64,000 nucleotides of DNA from Sphingobacterium detergens (GTDB taxonomy: Bacteria > Bacteroidota > Bacteroidia > Sphingobacteriales > Sphingobacteriaceae): assembly GCF_003610355.1 (NCBI RefSeq), contig NZ_RAPY01000001.1, positions 2,162,500 to 2,226,499 on the forward strand, read 5' to 3'. Below the pieces are notes generated by a model that had not been told where the DNA came from, ran no database searches, and saw only the letters and a list, made by a program, of their open reading frames with translations. Made by a program: the position numbers and the translations under genes. Of the stretch, positions 54,531-64,000 are shown one piece after another (position 1 is the stretch's first letter; each line of letters starts with the position of its first letter).

Positions 54531-57209
54531 CTACTTTACAGTATCGTATTTCACCACATCTGGCAAGACATCCACAGCTTCGTATTGACGAGTTTTCCCT
54601 TTAAAACCGTCAATTAACAAAGTGCTCCCCCTCTGTTTCCGGATATATTTTTTACCTGCAAAATCAATAGCCTTATCACTTCCGTAATCGAAAACTGATG
54701 ATGAATCTCTAATCTGTAGTCTTGCATTTTTAGAACCATCAAGCTGGGCGATTATCTGCCAGCTACCAATCCGCAATACAGTTTGCCCATCATTACTTTT
54801 TGTTCCTGTGATTAATTGCGGTTTACCTTCTTTAATCTGTATAACGGTCAGATAGCGCATCTTTTTTACCGCTATAGAGGTAACCCCACAATGCCATTGA
54901 TCTTTGAATTCTTTAATGTTACCATTGACATCTTTTACATTGGCCCAATTGACTGCAGGCTCTGAAAACTTATTATGGATCTTCATCCCTATCGGCACAG
55001 CAGCAAAAACGCTAGCCATTGCATGTCCCACTTCAGTTAACACTTCAAAGTTTTGAACCTTGTTGTCTGTTGATGGTATGGTTCTCATTTCATAATAAGG
55101 GGCGTGAAATTGCGTTGTCCATTTTATAGGCTGTTTCGCCTCTAGCTCATCATAAAGGACTATTATTTCGTCCTCCAATTGTATCATATGGCGACGATAT
55201 TTTGTTACATTCACATCACCGTATACTCCCGTGTTGTTGGGGTCAATTCCAAGCTGGTCAAACCTATTCAGCCAAAAGCTACTTTCAATGGGACCATAAG
55301 CGTTGCTTGCGTCTCCCAATGCATATTGGATCCGTTCGCCACTTAGGGTACGCGGAATCCATCCATAGCCCTCCTCGCCAATTTTCTGGCTAAGACTATC
55401 CACCAATATCGTACTGTAGGCTCTTGAAGTACGATAGTAGAGCAAATTATGTTGATCGCTAAAGTTGCCATAATACCCCGAACCGCCAAAAATCGTCTTT
55501 CCTTTGAAATTGACTGTAATAGCATTTTGTGAGGCACTTCCATGTCCTGATGAACCAAAGGGGTTACTCATCAAATAACTGCTTAGATCTTTTTTTGTAT
55601 CTGCCAAATTGGAATGTATGGCCGCAACACCCACATCTGCAAAATTTCGCAGCTTGGGGAGATGCCGCGGCGATTGCTGAGGCAGCTTCCTAGTCGGATT
55701 ATAATTAAGTAGCCTATAAAAAAGATAATCATCCGAAGGCCTTGTAAAATACTCGGGATTGTCTTTTTTTATCGTTGCCACATACCAGTTTAAATAAGGG
55801 TTTTCGGCACGATAAGCAAAAGCATCGGCAAATAATCCTTGCTGCCGGGTCATAAAAGGCGTATTCTCCCACATATCTCCATACGCTGTTGTTGCCGATG
55901 CAGGTGGATGCGTATACAGTAAGTAAAAGGGAAGATTCTTCATCCAAGGAAGCTGATAATAATCAACACCCGATAGATCAGCAAATAATTGGCTCAAATA
56001 AATGATGGATTTATAGTTGACTTTGAAATACCCATTCCCTTCATGCCAACCTCCATCCGTTGTTCCCAATACCGGAAAACGCGCACTCCAGATCTCATAG
56101 AGGTACGACAGCCATTCTTTCGCTTCCGGTACATCCCCCATCACCGCTACAGTAGCAATAGTCAAATTACGCATCGTAATTTGCCAGATATGGTTATCAC
56201 TGACATGTAATTCAAATCGATTGGGTAGATGGTCATATACGCGTTTTGCACGCAACCTGATAATCTGCTGAAATAAAGTCTTCTCTTCTGCTGTCAAGAT
56301 ATGATATCCTGCATCATAAAACCATCCCAAAGCTTCCAGCACTGCTCCACTTGTAAAGTCATCACCCGTTGCGAGTCCATTGGGATCCATTTGCGCGATA
56401 TTCAGGGCTCGCCGTTTGGCATCGCGTAAAAAGCGTTCGTCTTTGGTCAACCGGTAGGCAATACACAGATTGCTGATTGGTGTCCCCACTGCATCCCCAA
56501 AACCATGGTACATGGCCTCGATAATCTTTTTCTTTTCGAGCGCTGTCTTACCTGTAGAATCAATGATACGCATTGGTTTTTCCTCCGGTAAAGGTTCCAG
56601 CATCAGCTTCTTGGCGTAAGCAATAAAACTATGCGCTTCGGGGTTGTTCAAGTTATTTTCATAAAAAGCTTGACCTCGCGCATGCATTCCCCATAAGCGA
56701 GGGTGGGCAGCTTCATTGCGCGCAAGGACCTCCCTGACTGGAGGAGATACTTGCTGGCCTTGCGTTTTGGCGTCGATTACAAAATCATATACTGGAGACC
56801 AAGTCCAATTGTCGTTCCCTTTCTTTCTATATGCATACTGCCAATACCAGCGGCCAGTCGCCAAGGCCTGATGTAAAGGATAAACCGCCCAGGCCTGAGG
56901 GTCACTCGCGATGACATTTTTGGTAAATTTACTATCCCTTGCTAAAATAACCTTGTACTGGATATCAGCAATACCTGGATCCTGTGGCACTTCACTTCCA
57001 CTTTCCATCGGGAGTACCATCTCTTTGCCGTTTGTAGCAGGCCACATCAACGCAGGGGCATTGGAGGAAACAATCGTTCCTCCCACTGGATAAGGCCACT
57101 CACGCACACGTGCATGCAATTTATTTTGTGTCAGCTTGATCACTCCAGCCTCTTGGGCTGACAAATTCAATACGACAAGGGTCGATAAAAGAGATAATAA
57201 GGTTTTCAT
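54531..57209 (-). CDS. Heparinase II/III-family protein with DUF4962 N-domain
   Basis: 892 residues from the Met of MKTLLSLLSTLVVLNLSAQE. The frame is open to 57263, but that overlaps the sulfatase gene; Met at 57230 is an alternative. After the signal peptide, an Ig-like region (30-150, WPATNGKEMVLPMESGS; YWQYAYRKKGNDNWTWSPVY) leads to an alpha/alpha toroid (ALGWFYDAGYHIL, FELHVSDNHIWQITMRN, GGWHEGNGYFKVNY) and a C-terminal beta-sandwich (NPFGSSGHGSASQNAITVNF). The Asn/His, Tyr and His positions suit a lyase mechanism. Substrate probably heparin-like, inferred from the sulfatase and PL12 neighbours. Confidence 0.82.
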   Translation of the reverse strand: MKTLLSLLSTLVVLNLSAQEAGVIKLTQNKLHARVREWPYPVGGTIVSSNAPALMWPATNGKEMVLPMESGSEVPQDPGIADIQYKVILARDSKFTKNVIASDPQAWAVYPLHQALATGRWYWQYAYRKKGNDNWTWSPVYDFVIDAKTQGQQVSPPVREVLARNEAAHPRLWGMHARGQAFYENNLNNPEAHSFIAYAKKLMLEPLPEEKPMRIIDSTGKTALEKKKIIEAMYHGFGDAVGTPISNLCIAYRLTKDERFLRDAKRRALNIAQMDPNGLATGDDFTSGAVLEALGWFYDAGYHILTAEEKTLFQQIIRLRAKRVYDHLPNRFELHVSDNHIWQITMRNLTIATVAVMGDVPEAKEWLSYLYEIWSARFPVLGTTDGGWHEGNGYFKVNYKSIIYLSQLFADLSGVDYYQLPWMKNLPFYLLYTHPPASATTAYGDMWENTPFMTRQQGLFADAFAYRAENPYLNWYVATIKKDNPEYFTRPSDDYLFYRLLNYNPTRKLPQQSPRHLPKLRNFADVGVAAIHSNLADTKKDLSSYLMSNPFGSSGHGSASQNAITVNFKGKTIFGGSGYYGNFSDQHNLLYYRTSRAYSTILVDSLSQKIGEEGYGWIPRTLSGERIQYALGDASNAYGPIESSFWLNRFDQLGIDPNNTGVYGDVNVTKYRRHMIQLEDEIIVLYDELEAKQPIKWTTQFHAPYYEMRTIPSTDNKVQNFEVLTEVGHAMASVFAAVPIGMKIHNKFSEPAVNWANVKDVNGNIKEFKDQWHCGVTSIAVKKMRYLTVIQIKEGKPQLITGTKSNDGQTVLRIGSWQIIAQLDGSKNARLQIRDSSSVFDYGSDKAIDFAGKKYIRKQRGSTLLIDGFKGKTRQYEAVDVLPDVVKYDTVK

Positions 57210-57231
57210 AGTTATGATTTGTGTCCTCATC

Positions 57232-58668
57232 TTATAATACGTGTTGTTCAAACGCATCGCCATTTTTCTTACACCAAGCTTTGAGATATTGACGCATGGC
57301 TTTTAATTTTGATTCATTAGCGGGCAGTACGGCCAAATTGTTTGTTTCTCCCGGATCCTTGACAAGATCAAATAGTTGTTCCCGTATCTTACCTTTGCTG
57401 TATACAATATATTTCAGGCCATCGGTAATGACCGCTCTTCCGCTGATTCCTAGGAGCTCTTCATTGTCTGCAAAATCGGTTTCCACAACCAGGGTATCAC
57501 GTAAAATTGCAGTAGGCACTATCAACCTTTCACTGATATCCAGTCCTTTTAAGTACGAAGGAACCTTCACTCCTGTAAAACCACAGATTGTTGGTATAAT
57601 ATCTGTACCATTACAGATCAGCATATCATCAACTCGAGGTTTCATTTGCCCTATTTGTGAGATAATAAAAGGCACTTTGATCGATTCTTCATAGAGGACC
57701 TGCTTTTGGTTCCAACTATGCCCAGCGTAGCCATCACCATGATCAGAAGTAAAAATGATGATCGTATTTTTTTCAATACCATACTTTTTCAACGATGCCA
57801 GTACCATTTCAATATAATTATCGACCTTTTCCACCAATCGATTATAAGCCCAACGGTACTGACGCCATTGGCCTTCCGTCCAATTGATACTCGGATAAGT
57901 ACGGAAATTAGATTTTTGTTGCTCCCGTACCATTTCCGGTTCATGGGCAGGTTTCTTCCAGTTTGCGGGCAAAACAGGGCATAGTTCAGGTGCTGGAGCA
58001 TCCTTGAGGACATCCATTTTCAATTCTTCATCCCGTGCCCATTCACAGATATCGTGTGGATTCAAAAAAGACGCAACCAACAGAAAAGGATCTTTTTTAT
58101 GATCACGGATAAAACGCGCACAATAAGAAGGCGTCGCCGCATCGTTGTAATCCAGAAAATCTGTATTCTGAATATATTCAAAACCATGCTGGCTTATTTT
58201 TGAGACCGGGATCGACAGATGCCATTTTCCGACATAGCCAGTCTTATAACCACCGGCCTGAAATATCTTCCCCATCATGAGTAGGCTATCGGGCCAAAGA
58301 CCATCTTTCTCCGGGACATTACCGATAAAACCAGTTTCGTGAGGCCGACGACCACTGAAAATCGCTGTACGTGATGGGGCACACAGAGGCTGGACACAAT
58401 ACGCTCTGCTGAAACGTACACCATTTGCAGCAAGCTTATCCATCGCTGGCGTATGCAAATCCCGATTTCCGGCAGCGCCCATGGCGTCTGCTGTTTGTTG
58501 ATCGGTCATGATAATCAAGATATTTGGTCTTTGCTCGTTTTGGGCCTCGGTCCTCCCCACAAAACACAGAATTAGCAGACCTGTTGTGCTGATTTTAAAT
58601 TTTGTTAAAAAATTGATCTTTTTCCAAAAAAAATGGTGAATATCTAATTTTATACTACTATTTTTCAT
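57232..58668 (-). CDS. Sulfatase (family S1, formylglycine type)
   Basis: 478 residues. Signal peptide region (FKISTTGLLILCFVGRTEAQ), metal-site start RPNILIIMTDQQTADAMG, and the C-x-P-S-R active site QPLCAPSRTAIFSGRRP with Cys96 as the formylglycine precursor; a second metal-site block is IIFTSDHGDGYAGHSW. It hydrolyses sulfate esters (or N-sulfate) of the imported glycan in the periplasm and needs a formylglycine-generating enzyme encoded elsewhere. It lies between SusD and the lyase; spacing to the lyase start is 22 bp. Confidence 0.93.
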   Translation of the reverse strand: MKNSSIKLDIHHFFWKKINFLTKFKISTTGLLILCFVGRTEAQNEQRPNILIIMTDQQTADAMGAAGNRDLHTPAMDKLAANGVRFSRAYCVQPLCAPSRTAIFSGRRPHETGFIGNVPEKDGLWPDSLLMMGKIFQAGGYKTGYVGKWHLSIPVSKISQHGFEYIQNTDFLDYNDAATPSYCARFIRDHKKDPFLLVASFLNPHDICEWARDEELKMDVLKDAPAPELCPVLPANWKKPAHEPEMVREQQKSNFRTYPSINWTEGQWRQYRWAYNRLVEKVDNYIEMVLASLKKYGIEKNTIIIFTSDHGDGYAGHSWNQKQVLYEESIKVPFIISQIGQMKPRVDDMLICNGTDIIPTICGFTGVKVPSYLKGLDISERLIVPTAILRDTLVVETDFADNEELLGISGRAVITDGLKYIVYSKGKIREQLFDLVKDPGETNNLAVLPANESKLKAMRQYLKAWCKKNGDAFEQHVL

Positions 58669-58736
58669 CTACTTTCCGCTTATCAATTTGTTAAAATAAA
58701 ATGTTATGAAATAGCATTACAGCTATAGCTATACAT

Positions 58737-60617
58737 TTAAAAACCAGGATTTTGTCTCGTTATCGCTTTATTCACATCAGTTTCATTTTGTGGAAACGGA
58801 TATAATTCATGTTTTCCGGGCACAAAATTATCAAAGGCAGGATAAGGATAATTCGCCCGAATCGCTTTCACTGTGGTATTGGTTTCGGCAATCGCACTGG
58901 ACAGCTTATTCCACCGAATCAAATCCGCACGTCGCATCCCTTCAAAACAAAGTTCCTTTGCCCGCTCTTCCATGATAAGATTCAAAAATGCCCCCTGGTT
59001 CAATCCCGGTTTAATGTAAATCTGCTCTGGAGTGGCCTTTGATACAAGAGAAGCCGCTACAACAGCTCCAGTACCCCCGCCCCCCGTTACGGATACCGAT
59101 GGGACCGATGTATAGCCCTGGCCGACGTTATCCATCACCAGTGTCTTTAAGCTATTCGTTCCTGGATTGCGGGCTGAGATTCGTGCGGCTGCAAAATTAC
59201 CGCCACCACCAGATAAGGTGAGTGTTGGATTTGCGGTATATCCTGTACCCGCATTGGCTATTGTCAGACTAACACCACTCTTTGTGTTATCCAAACCATA
59301 AGCCCTTCTTCTGACCTGATTGATCGCATCAAGCGCAATCGCATTAGGCCCACCGTTTAATTCACTTTCTACTTCCGCGCGCATCAACAGTAAATCGGAG
59401 TATCGCATGACGACATGATTGATATAGGTGAAACTGGCTTCCAAAGCGTCATTCGACTGGTATTCACGGCTCCATTTTCCGACCGCCCAATTGGCTTCGT
59501 TATTTCCGGTCAAATAAGTCCGTGCTCCAGCTGCATTGATATTGTATTTTGCTATGACAAAGTCCTTTCGCTGATCATTGTCCTGAAATAGATCATAAAA
59601 TGGCCGCATGACAATGTATCTTGGATTAGTGGGCTGAAAAACACCCTTTGTAGTCGTTGCTGCATTCCAAAAGCCAATCCATGAACCGTTACCGCGCGTT
59701 CCAGCTGGATTGGAGAAAGCTACCTCAAAAATATTCTCTGTGAACTCCAATTTATGCTGGCTTTGGTTTTTGAATACCTGTATATAATCTGGATTAAGCT
59801 TATATACATTTGCCGCAATGACATCATTGATCTGTTGTTGGGCCAAAACATAATACGCTTTATATTTTTCAGATCTTTTCATTGTCCCTTCGGCATTGAG
59901 CGAATAACCGCCAGCAAATAAAGCAACCCGTGCGAGCATCGCTTTGCAGGCCCATTTATTGATGCGTTCATTAGTCGGCATAGCAGCTGGAAGAAGTTCA
60001 GCTGCTTCCTGCATATCTTTTATGACCTGCCCATAAATCTCATATCGATCCGTCAGACCCACCGTTAGATTATCACCTGCTTTGGAAGAGGAGATCTTAA
60101 AGGGCACATCGCCCCAAAGACGCAGCAATTCCGAATAATAAAAACCCCTCAGAAATTTTGCTTCCCCTAAAAAGCGGTTGAGCTGTGCTTTTTGATCTTC
60201 CGAACCATTTTGAAATTGAGCCATCTGCTGGATCTTTTCGATCACCGTATTGGCCCGATTAATCCCCGTATAGAAGGCACTCCATACCGTATAATAAACA
60301 TTTGTCTCTGGCATACCTTTATAATGGGGTATCACCCGCCAAGCATCGCCAGTATCGCCCGAAATTTGTCCAATATCGGTATCGGTATCAAATACCATGG
60401 GTAGGTTCCAACCATAGACGTCGAGCGATGACATAATCTCATAGACTCCCAATGTTGCCATATTTGCCTCATTAACGTCAGAAAAGAAATTATCGCTTGT
60501 AAAGCTGGAATACGCTTCGGCATCCAATATTTTTTTGCACGAATGCAGGGGTAGCAAAGTGAACAGTGAAAAACCCGCTATCAGCAAATTTCTCGAAGAT
60601 TTTATTTTAAGGTTCAT
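58737..60617 (-). CDS. SusD-family lipoprotein with Gly-rich repeat insertion
   Basis: 626 residues, longer than usual. Lipobox LLPLHSCKKILD. SusD blocks EAKFLRGFYYSELLRLWGDV, VVMRYSDLLLMRAEVESELN, MEERAKELCFEGMRRADLIR. Between LDAINQVRRRAYGLDN and TPEQIYIKPGLN lies an insertion of about 80 residues with two repeats (AGTGYTANPTLTLSGGGG, GQGYTSVPSVSVTGGGGTGA), encoded about 59045-59290. It caps the SusC at the surface and binds the glycan. Start 27 bp after SusC. Confidence 0.92.
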   Translation of the reverse strand: MNLKIKSSRNLLIAGFSLFTLLPLHSCKKILDAEAYSSFTSDNFFSDVNEANMATLGVYEIMSSLDVYGWNLPMVFDTDTDIGQISGDTGDAWRVIPHYKGMPETNVYYTVWSAFYTGINRANTVIEKIQQMAQFQNGSEDQKAQLNRFLGEAKFLRGFYYSELLRLWGDVPFKISSSKAGDNLTVGLTDRYEIYGQVIKDMQEAAELLPAAMPTNERINKWACKAMLARVALFAGGYSLNAEGTMKRSEKYKAYYVLAQQQINDVIAANVYKLNPDYIQVFKNQSQHKLEFTENIFEVAFSNPAGTRGNGSWIGFWNAATTTKGVFQPTNPRYIVMRPFYDLFQDNDQRKDFVIAKYNINAAGARTYLTGNNEANWAVGKWSREYQSNDALEASFTYINHVVMRYSDLLLMRAEVESELNGGPNAIALDAINQVRRRAYGLDNTKSGVSLTIANAGTGYTANPTLTLSGGGGNFAAARISARNPGTNSLKTLVMDNVGQGYTSVPSVSVTGGGGTGAVVAASLVSKATPEQIYIKPGLNQGAFLNLIMEERAKELCFEGMRRADLIRWNKLSSAIAETNTTVKAIRANYPYPAFDNFVPGKHELYPFPQNETDVNKAITRQNPGF

Positions 60618-60643
60618 ATCAAATATGATTTTAAATACACAGT

Positions 60644-63600
60644 TTATAAAGACAGATTGATTCCCACAACAAAAGACTTAGCCTTCGGATAAGCACTGAA
60701 ATCCACAGCCGGGGTGATCGCATTGTTGATAACACTCACCTCCGGATCATAGCCTGAGTACTTTGTAAATACATGGAGATTGTACGCTGTAACATAGATC
60801 CGTGCGTTGGCAATCTTCATTTTATTGAGAAGTTTCTTAGGCAATGTATAGCCGAGACTGATATTATTGATCCGTAAAAAAGACCCGTCCTCGATAACAC
60901 GATCGAACAATCTGCCTGTAGAATATCCGTTGTAAGAAGCAACTGTTTTCCCTTGGTTCAATGCAGCAAGCTGTTCGGGGTTGTTCATGATATTGTTACC
61001 CGCAGCATCGATTGTCGTAAATCGATCGGCCATAAAACTCAAGGTATTGTAGTAGTCATTATTGACCATATTGGCAAGGGTATTCGCGTTGTAGACATCG
61101 TTCCCTACAACAAAGTTCAAAAACACACTGAGATCTATCCCTTTATAACTGAATGTATTTCCTATTCCACCCGTATAGCGTGGATTGGCATTGCCTATGT
61201 AGGTTCGGTCATAATCGTTGATAATACCATCAGGACTACCATCTGGACCACTGATATCTTTAAATTTTTGAAAACCGGGCTGTACCGTCACATTATCCTT
61301 CACCACACCCGTCTTAAGCGCATAGGTATTATTTGATGCATTGAAATCGAAATCATCAACCGTATATAAGCCATCAGCAAGATAACCATACATGATCCCT
61401 ACCGGTTTACCTACCTCAAGAATATAATCATTGGAAGTCGTATAACTGTTGGTCACCATTGATTTTTCATCGTTGCTCAATCCAAGAACTTTTGTCTTCG
61501 GAAAAGCGATGTTGACATTGGTACTCCAGTTGAAATTGTTGTTTTTAACATTAACGGTATTCAAGGTAAATTCAAGGCCGTGACTTGAAGTCGTTCCAAT
61601 ATTTTGGAACTGCATCATGTAGCCTGAGCTCGCTGGTATACGTGTATTGAACAATAGATCCTTGGAGCGGTTGTTGTACCATTCGGTCGTTAAAGTCAGC
61701 CTTTGACTGAACAAACCTAAATCCAATCCGATATTTGTTGCCTGATTAGCTTCCCATTTAAGCTTTGGATTGGGCAAATTGCTTTGATACGCTGTCGGGG
61801 TCATCTGGCGGTTTAGCGGATAGAAACCCGAATTAAAAATCCCTAAGAAAGCGTAGTTTGCAATGCGGTTGTTACCCGATTTCCCGTAGCTGACACGCAA
61901 TTTAAGATCCGATACAGCGGAGATAGATTTCATAAAATCCTCGTTCACGATACGCCAAGCACCTGCTACGGATGGGAAATAACCCCATCTGCTCTCAGGA
62001 GCAAATTTGGAAGAGCCATCGGCACGCAAGGTTGCCGTCAGCAAGTATTTATCTTTAAATCCGTAATTTAACCGACCAAAAAAAGACAATAACATATCTT
62101 CCTCGGCATGGGAAGTTGGAAAATTAGCGACCGTTCCCATCGACAGATCGTTCCATCCATGATTGACTTCCGGAAAATTGATCGCACCACTACCAAAGCT
62201 TTCGATGTAATTGCGAATATATTCTTGCCCTAAGGTGAAATCCACTTTATGTTGATCAAGATAGGTGTCGCTGTAACTTAATGTATTGCTATAGTTGAAG
62301 CGATTGGTCTGTATATCATTAATGCTCCCAAAAGGACCGCCAGCCCTAATCGCGGTAACAGATCGCGAATCTGTAAATTGTTTGCTCTTGTTACCACTCT
62401 CCGTATAGTTGACCAAACCGCGATAAACCAGCTTGTTGGTCAGATTGTACTGTAAGGTGGCACTCGCATTCAATGTTTTGATCAACTGCTCCCGTCGTTG
62501 TGATTCCAATGCAATAATTGGACTTTGAAAAGTCGGTGCCTCCGGTGCTGGATCATAGGGATCGCGTTCGGCATCTATCAGATCGGTATCAGCGTCGTTG
62601 CGTCCATTGACAGGTCGATATCTAAGCACGGTCTGTAGAAAACTCAATCTTGTATTTCCACCCTCATTTGTCCCCAATCCCGTAACCTTCTGATTGGAAT
62701 AATTTACGATAGCATTTAGTGTTACTTTATCACCTAATTTATGATTCAGGGTTAGTTTAGCAATATTCTTCAAGGCACCGCTATTGATCATAATTCCCTT
62801 GTCATCGTTGCGGGAATAGAACACATTAAACTTGGTATCTTTCCCCCCACCGTTTAGGCTCAGTTTATGATACTGGCTGACTGGGGAACCACCAAAGATT
62901 TCGTCTTGCCAATTTATCCCCGGTTTATTTCCATAATAATATTGTAGAGAATCATACGTTCCATACCGATTGATGAATATATCTTTTTTGACTTGGTCGG
63001 TTCCGGCACGTTCCCATTGCAACTTCAGGTATTCGTATGAATTTAATAGTGGAATATTGGCATTAAATTTCTTCACCCCCACATAGCCATCGTAATTGAT
63101 TCTCATTTTACCGGCTTTGGTAACTTTTGTCGTGACCAAAACAACACCATTGGCTCCACGTGCACCATATATTGCCGTTGCAGAAGCATCTTTTAAAACA
63201 TCAATAGACTCAATATCCATCGGATCCAAGAATGCTAAGCCATCCGTTTGTGGCACTCCATCCACCACATATAAAGGCTCATTGCTTTGGGTTATTGAGG
63301 TACCACCACGAATTTTTATCGAAGGACTCTGCCCTGGAGTACCATCATTCGTACTTACCTGAACCCCCGAAAGGCGTCCTTGCAATGCTTGGGCTACGTT
63401 TTGAACAGGTACTTTTGCCAGCTCTTCCCCTTTCACAGAAGAAACAGCCCCCGTCAAATCTTTTCGTTTTTGAGTACCGTAGCCGATCACCACGACCTCA
63501 TCCAGACTTTTATCCTCGGCTTGTAGGGAAATGTTTAGGCTGGTCTGGTTATTGATTTGTTTTTCTAATGTTCTATACCCAACATAGGTAAAGACCAATA

Positions 63601-63802
63601 CCCCATCTGCTGGAGCAGCGATCAAAAAATTTCCATCCCCTTTCGATGCAGTGTTTCGTCGCGAGTTTTTTTCAAGAATGGTAACACCGACCAAAGGTTT
63701 ACCATTTTCATCCTGAACCCTTCCTTTAATGGTTATTGTTTGCTGTGCATAGATGCCCAGACAGCTAAACAAGAATACCCCAATCAACCAAAATTGCTTC
63801 AT
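60644..63802 (-). CDS. SusC-family TonB-dependent outer-membrane transporter
   Basis: 1052 residues. Signal peptide (FWLIGVFLFSCLGIYAQ), carboxypeptidase-regulatory-like domain (TIKGRVQDENGKPLVGVTIL), TonB-box region DEVVVIGYGTQKRKDLTG, plug (NVAQALQGRLSGVQVS, YGARGANGVVLVTT) and beta-barrel to the C-terminal FVVGINLSL. No STN domain, so control is not by ECF/anti-sigma but probably by the LacI protein. Imports oligosaccharides with the SusD partner. First gene of the PUL on this strand. Confidence 0.95.
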   Translation of the reverse strand: MKQFWLIGVFLFSCLGIYAQQTITIKGRVQDENGKPLVGVTILEKNSRRNTASKGDGNFLIAAPADGVLVFTYVGYRTLEKQINNQTSLNISLQAEDKSLDEVVVIGYGTQKRKDLTGAVSSVKGEELAKVPVQNVAQALQGRLSGVQVSTNDGTPGQSPSIKIRGGTSITQSNEPLYVVDGVPQTDGLAFLDPMDIESIDVLKDASATAIYGARGANGVVLVTTKVTKAGKMRINYDGYVGVKKFNANIPLLNSYEYLKLQWERAGTDQVKKDIFINRYGTYDSLQYYYGNKPGINWQDEIFGGSPVSQYHKLSLNGGGKDTKFNVFYSRNDDKGIMINSGALKNIAKLTLNHKLGDKVTLNAIVNYSNQKVTGLGTNEGGNTRLSFLQTVLRYRPVNGRNDADTDLIDAERDPYDPAPEAPTFQSPIIALESQRREQLIKTLNASATLQYNLTNKLVYRGLVNYTESGNKSKQFTDSRSVTAIRAGGPFGSINDIQTNRFNYSNTLSYSDTYLDQHKVDFTLGQEYIRNYIESFGSGAINFPEVNHGWNDLSMGTVANFPTSHAEEDMLLSFFGRLNYGFKDKYLLTATLRADGSSKFAPESRWGYFPSVAGAWRIVNEDFMKSISAVSDLKLRVSYGKSGNNRIANYAFLGIFNSGFYPLNRQMTPTAYQSNLPNPKLKWEANQATNIGLDLGLFSQRLTLTTEWYNNRSKDLLFNTRIPASSGYMMQFQNIGTTSSHGLEFTLNTVNVKNNNFNWSTNVNIAFPKTKVLGLSNDEKSMVTNSYTTSNDYILEVGKPVGIMYGYLADGLYTVDDFDFNASNNTYALKTGVVKDNVTVQPGFQKFKDISGPDGSPDGIINDYDRTYIGNANPRYTGGIGNTFSYKGIDLSVFLNFVVGNDVYNANTLANMVNNDYYNTLSFMADRFTTIDAAGNNIMNNPEQLAALNQGKTVASYNGYSTGRLFDRVIEDGSFLRINNISLGYTLPKKLLNKMKIANARIYVTAYNLHVFTKYSGYDPEVSVINNAITPAVDFSAYPKAKSFVVGINLSL

Positions 63803-64000
63803 TTTATAAATTAGGTTTTTAATTAATTTAATAATGTGTTTATAAGTAGTTTGTCGTTTGCCAGCTTAATCATCATAATTTAGCAGGTAGATAAATCTTT
63901 GGCAATTCCGCTAGGACAAACTTAATAATACCGCCTCTGATCCGATTTCAATTATGATAAAAAAGCTTGCAATTTTGATAAACCAAAAGCTAAGCGACTT
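63803..64000. other. Upstream region of the PUL
   Basis: AT-rich DNA up to the window end. It contains the candidate promoter listed next. No ORF is supported. Confidence 0.5.
63917..63924 (-). promoter_or_regulatory. Candidate -7 element for the PUL susC gene
   Basis: On the minus strand TAAGTTTG fits the Bacteroidota -7 consensus TAnnTTTG. A TTG lies about 24 bases upstream (usual spacing 17-23), so the -33 match is loose. It is about 115 bp before the SusC ATG. Confidence 0.35.

Noticed and set aside
1..64000. tRNA, rRNA or CRISPR loci
   Set aside because: No cloverleaf-like, rRNA-like or regularly spaced repeat sequence was found on either strand by eye; this is not a substitute for a covariance-model search.

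Overview
The window looks like a chromosomal segment of a Sphingobacterium/Pedobacter-type member of the Bacteroidota. Supporting signs are two SusC/SusD pairs, an ECF sigma/FecR regulator pair, fimbrillin-like lipoproteins, a heparinase III with a Pedobacter-type catalytic triad, Bacteroidota-type KdpD/histidine kinase organisation, AT-rich intergenic DNA and an absence of strong Shine-Dalgarno sequences. I saw no rRNA, tRNA or CRISPR array.

Layout. 1-6.3 kb: ion transport (end of a KdpD N-domain protein, its separate histidine kinase, the Kup K+ transporter, a CorA metal transporter) with an XRE/pentapeptide-repeat fusion between. 6.3-8.1 kb: a two-gene unit of an ArgE-like deacetylase and an arginine-pathway GNAT. 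8.7-15.6 kb: ECF sigma, FecR anti-sigma, STN-containing SusC and SusD, a self-regulated outer-membrane uptake system with no degradative enzyme beside it. 15.7-17.9 kb: a rearranged scar, with a 5'-truncated TlpA-like gene cut by an IS3-family element, followed by gene remnants. 17.9-23.7 kb: a segmental duplication. Two copies of [end of a Crp-type gene - NAD(P)-binding reductase - SnoaL-like secreted protein] bracket a metallo-beta-lactamase-fold hydrolase and a zinc-type alcohol dehydrogenase; the first crp copy is only a frameshifted remnant. 23.7-29.5 kb: an AraC regulator followed by an oxidative operon (GMC oxidoreductase, aldehyde dehydrogenase, ABM-domain membrane protein, cytochrome P450).

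29.7-33.2 kb: a GH101 endo-alpha-N-acetylgalactosaminidase gene split by an in-frame TGA where the family has Trp. 33.2-50.8 kb: an accessory surface-protein region. It holds three fimbrillin-like lipoproteins, each next to a small ORF sharing a Y-V-x-P ... E-[LM]-E-[QE]-G-[IV]-A-A-G-S motif, several related LuxR-type regulators (one split by a stop, one reduced to its DNA-binding domain), a response regulator, a crystallin-domain lipoprotein, a second pentapeptide protein, a Crp regulator and a DUF4267-cupin protein. I consider the small-ORF/fimbrillin association the most likely undescribed system here.

51.2-64 kb: a polysaccharide utilisation locus for a sulfated glycosaminoglycan, probably heparin/heparan sulfate: SusC, SusD (with an unusual Gly-rich repeat insertion), sulfatase, heparinase II/III-type protein and LacI regulator on the minus strand, facing a heparinase III on the plus strand. 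SusC/SusD would import sulfated oligosaccharides at the outer membrane, the periplasmic lyases and sulfatase would process them, and LacI would sense a breakdown product.
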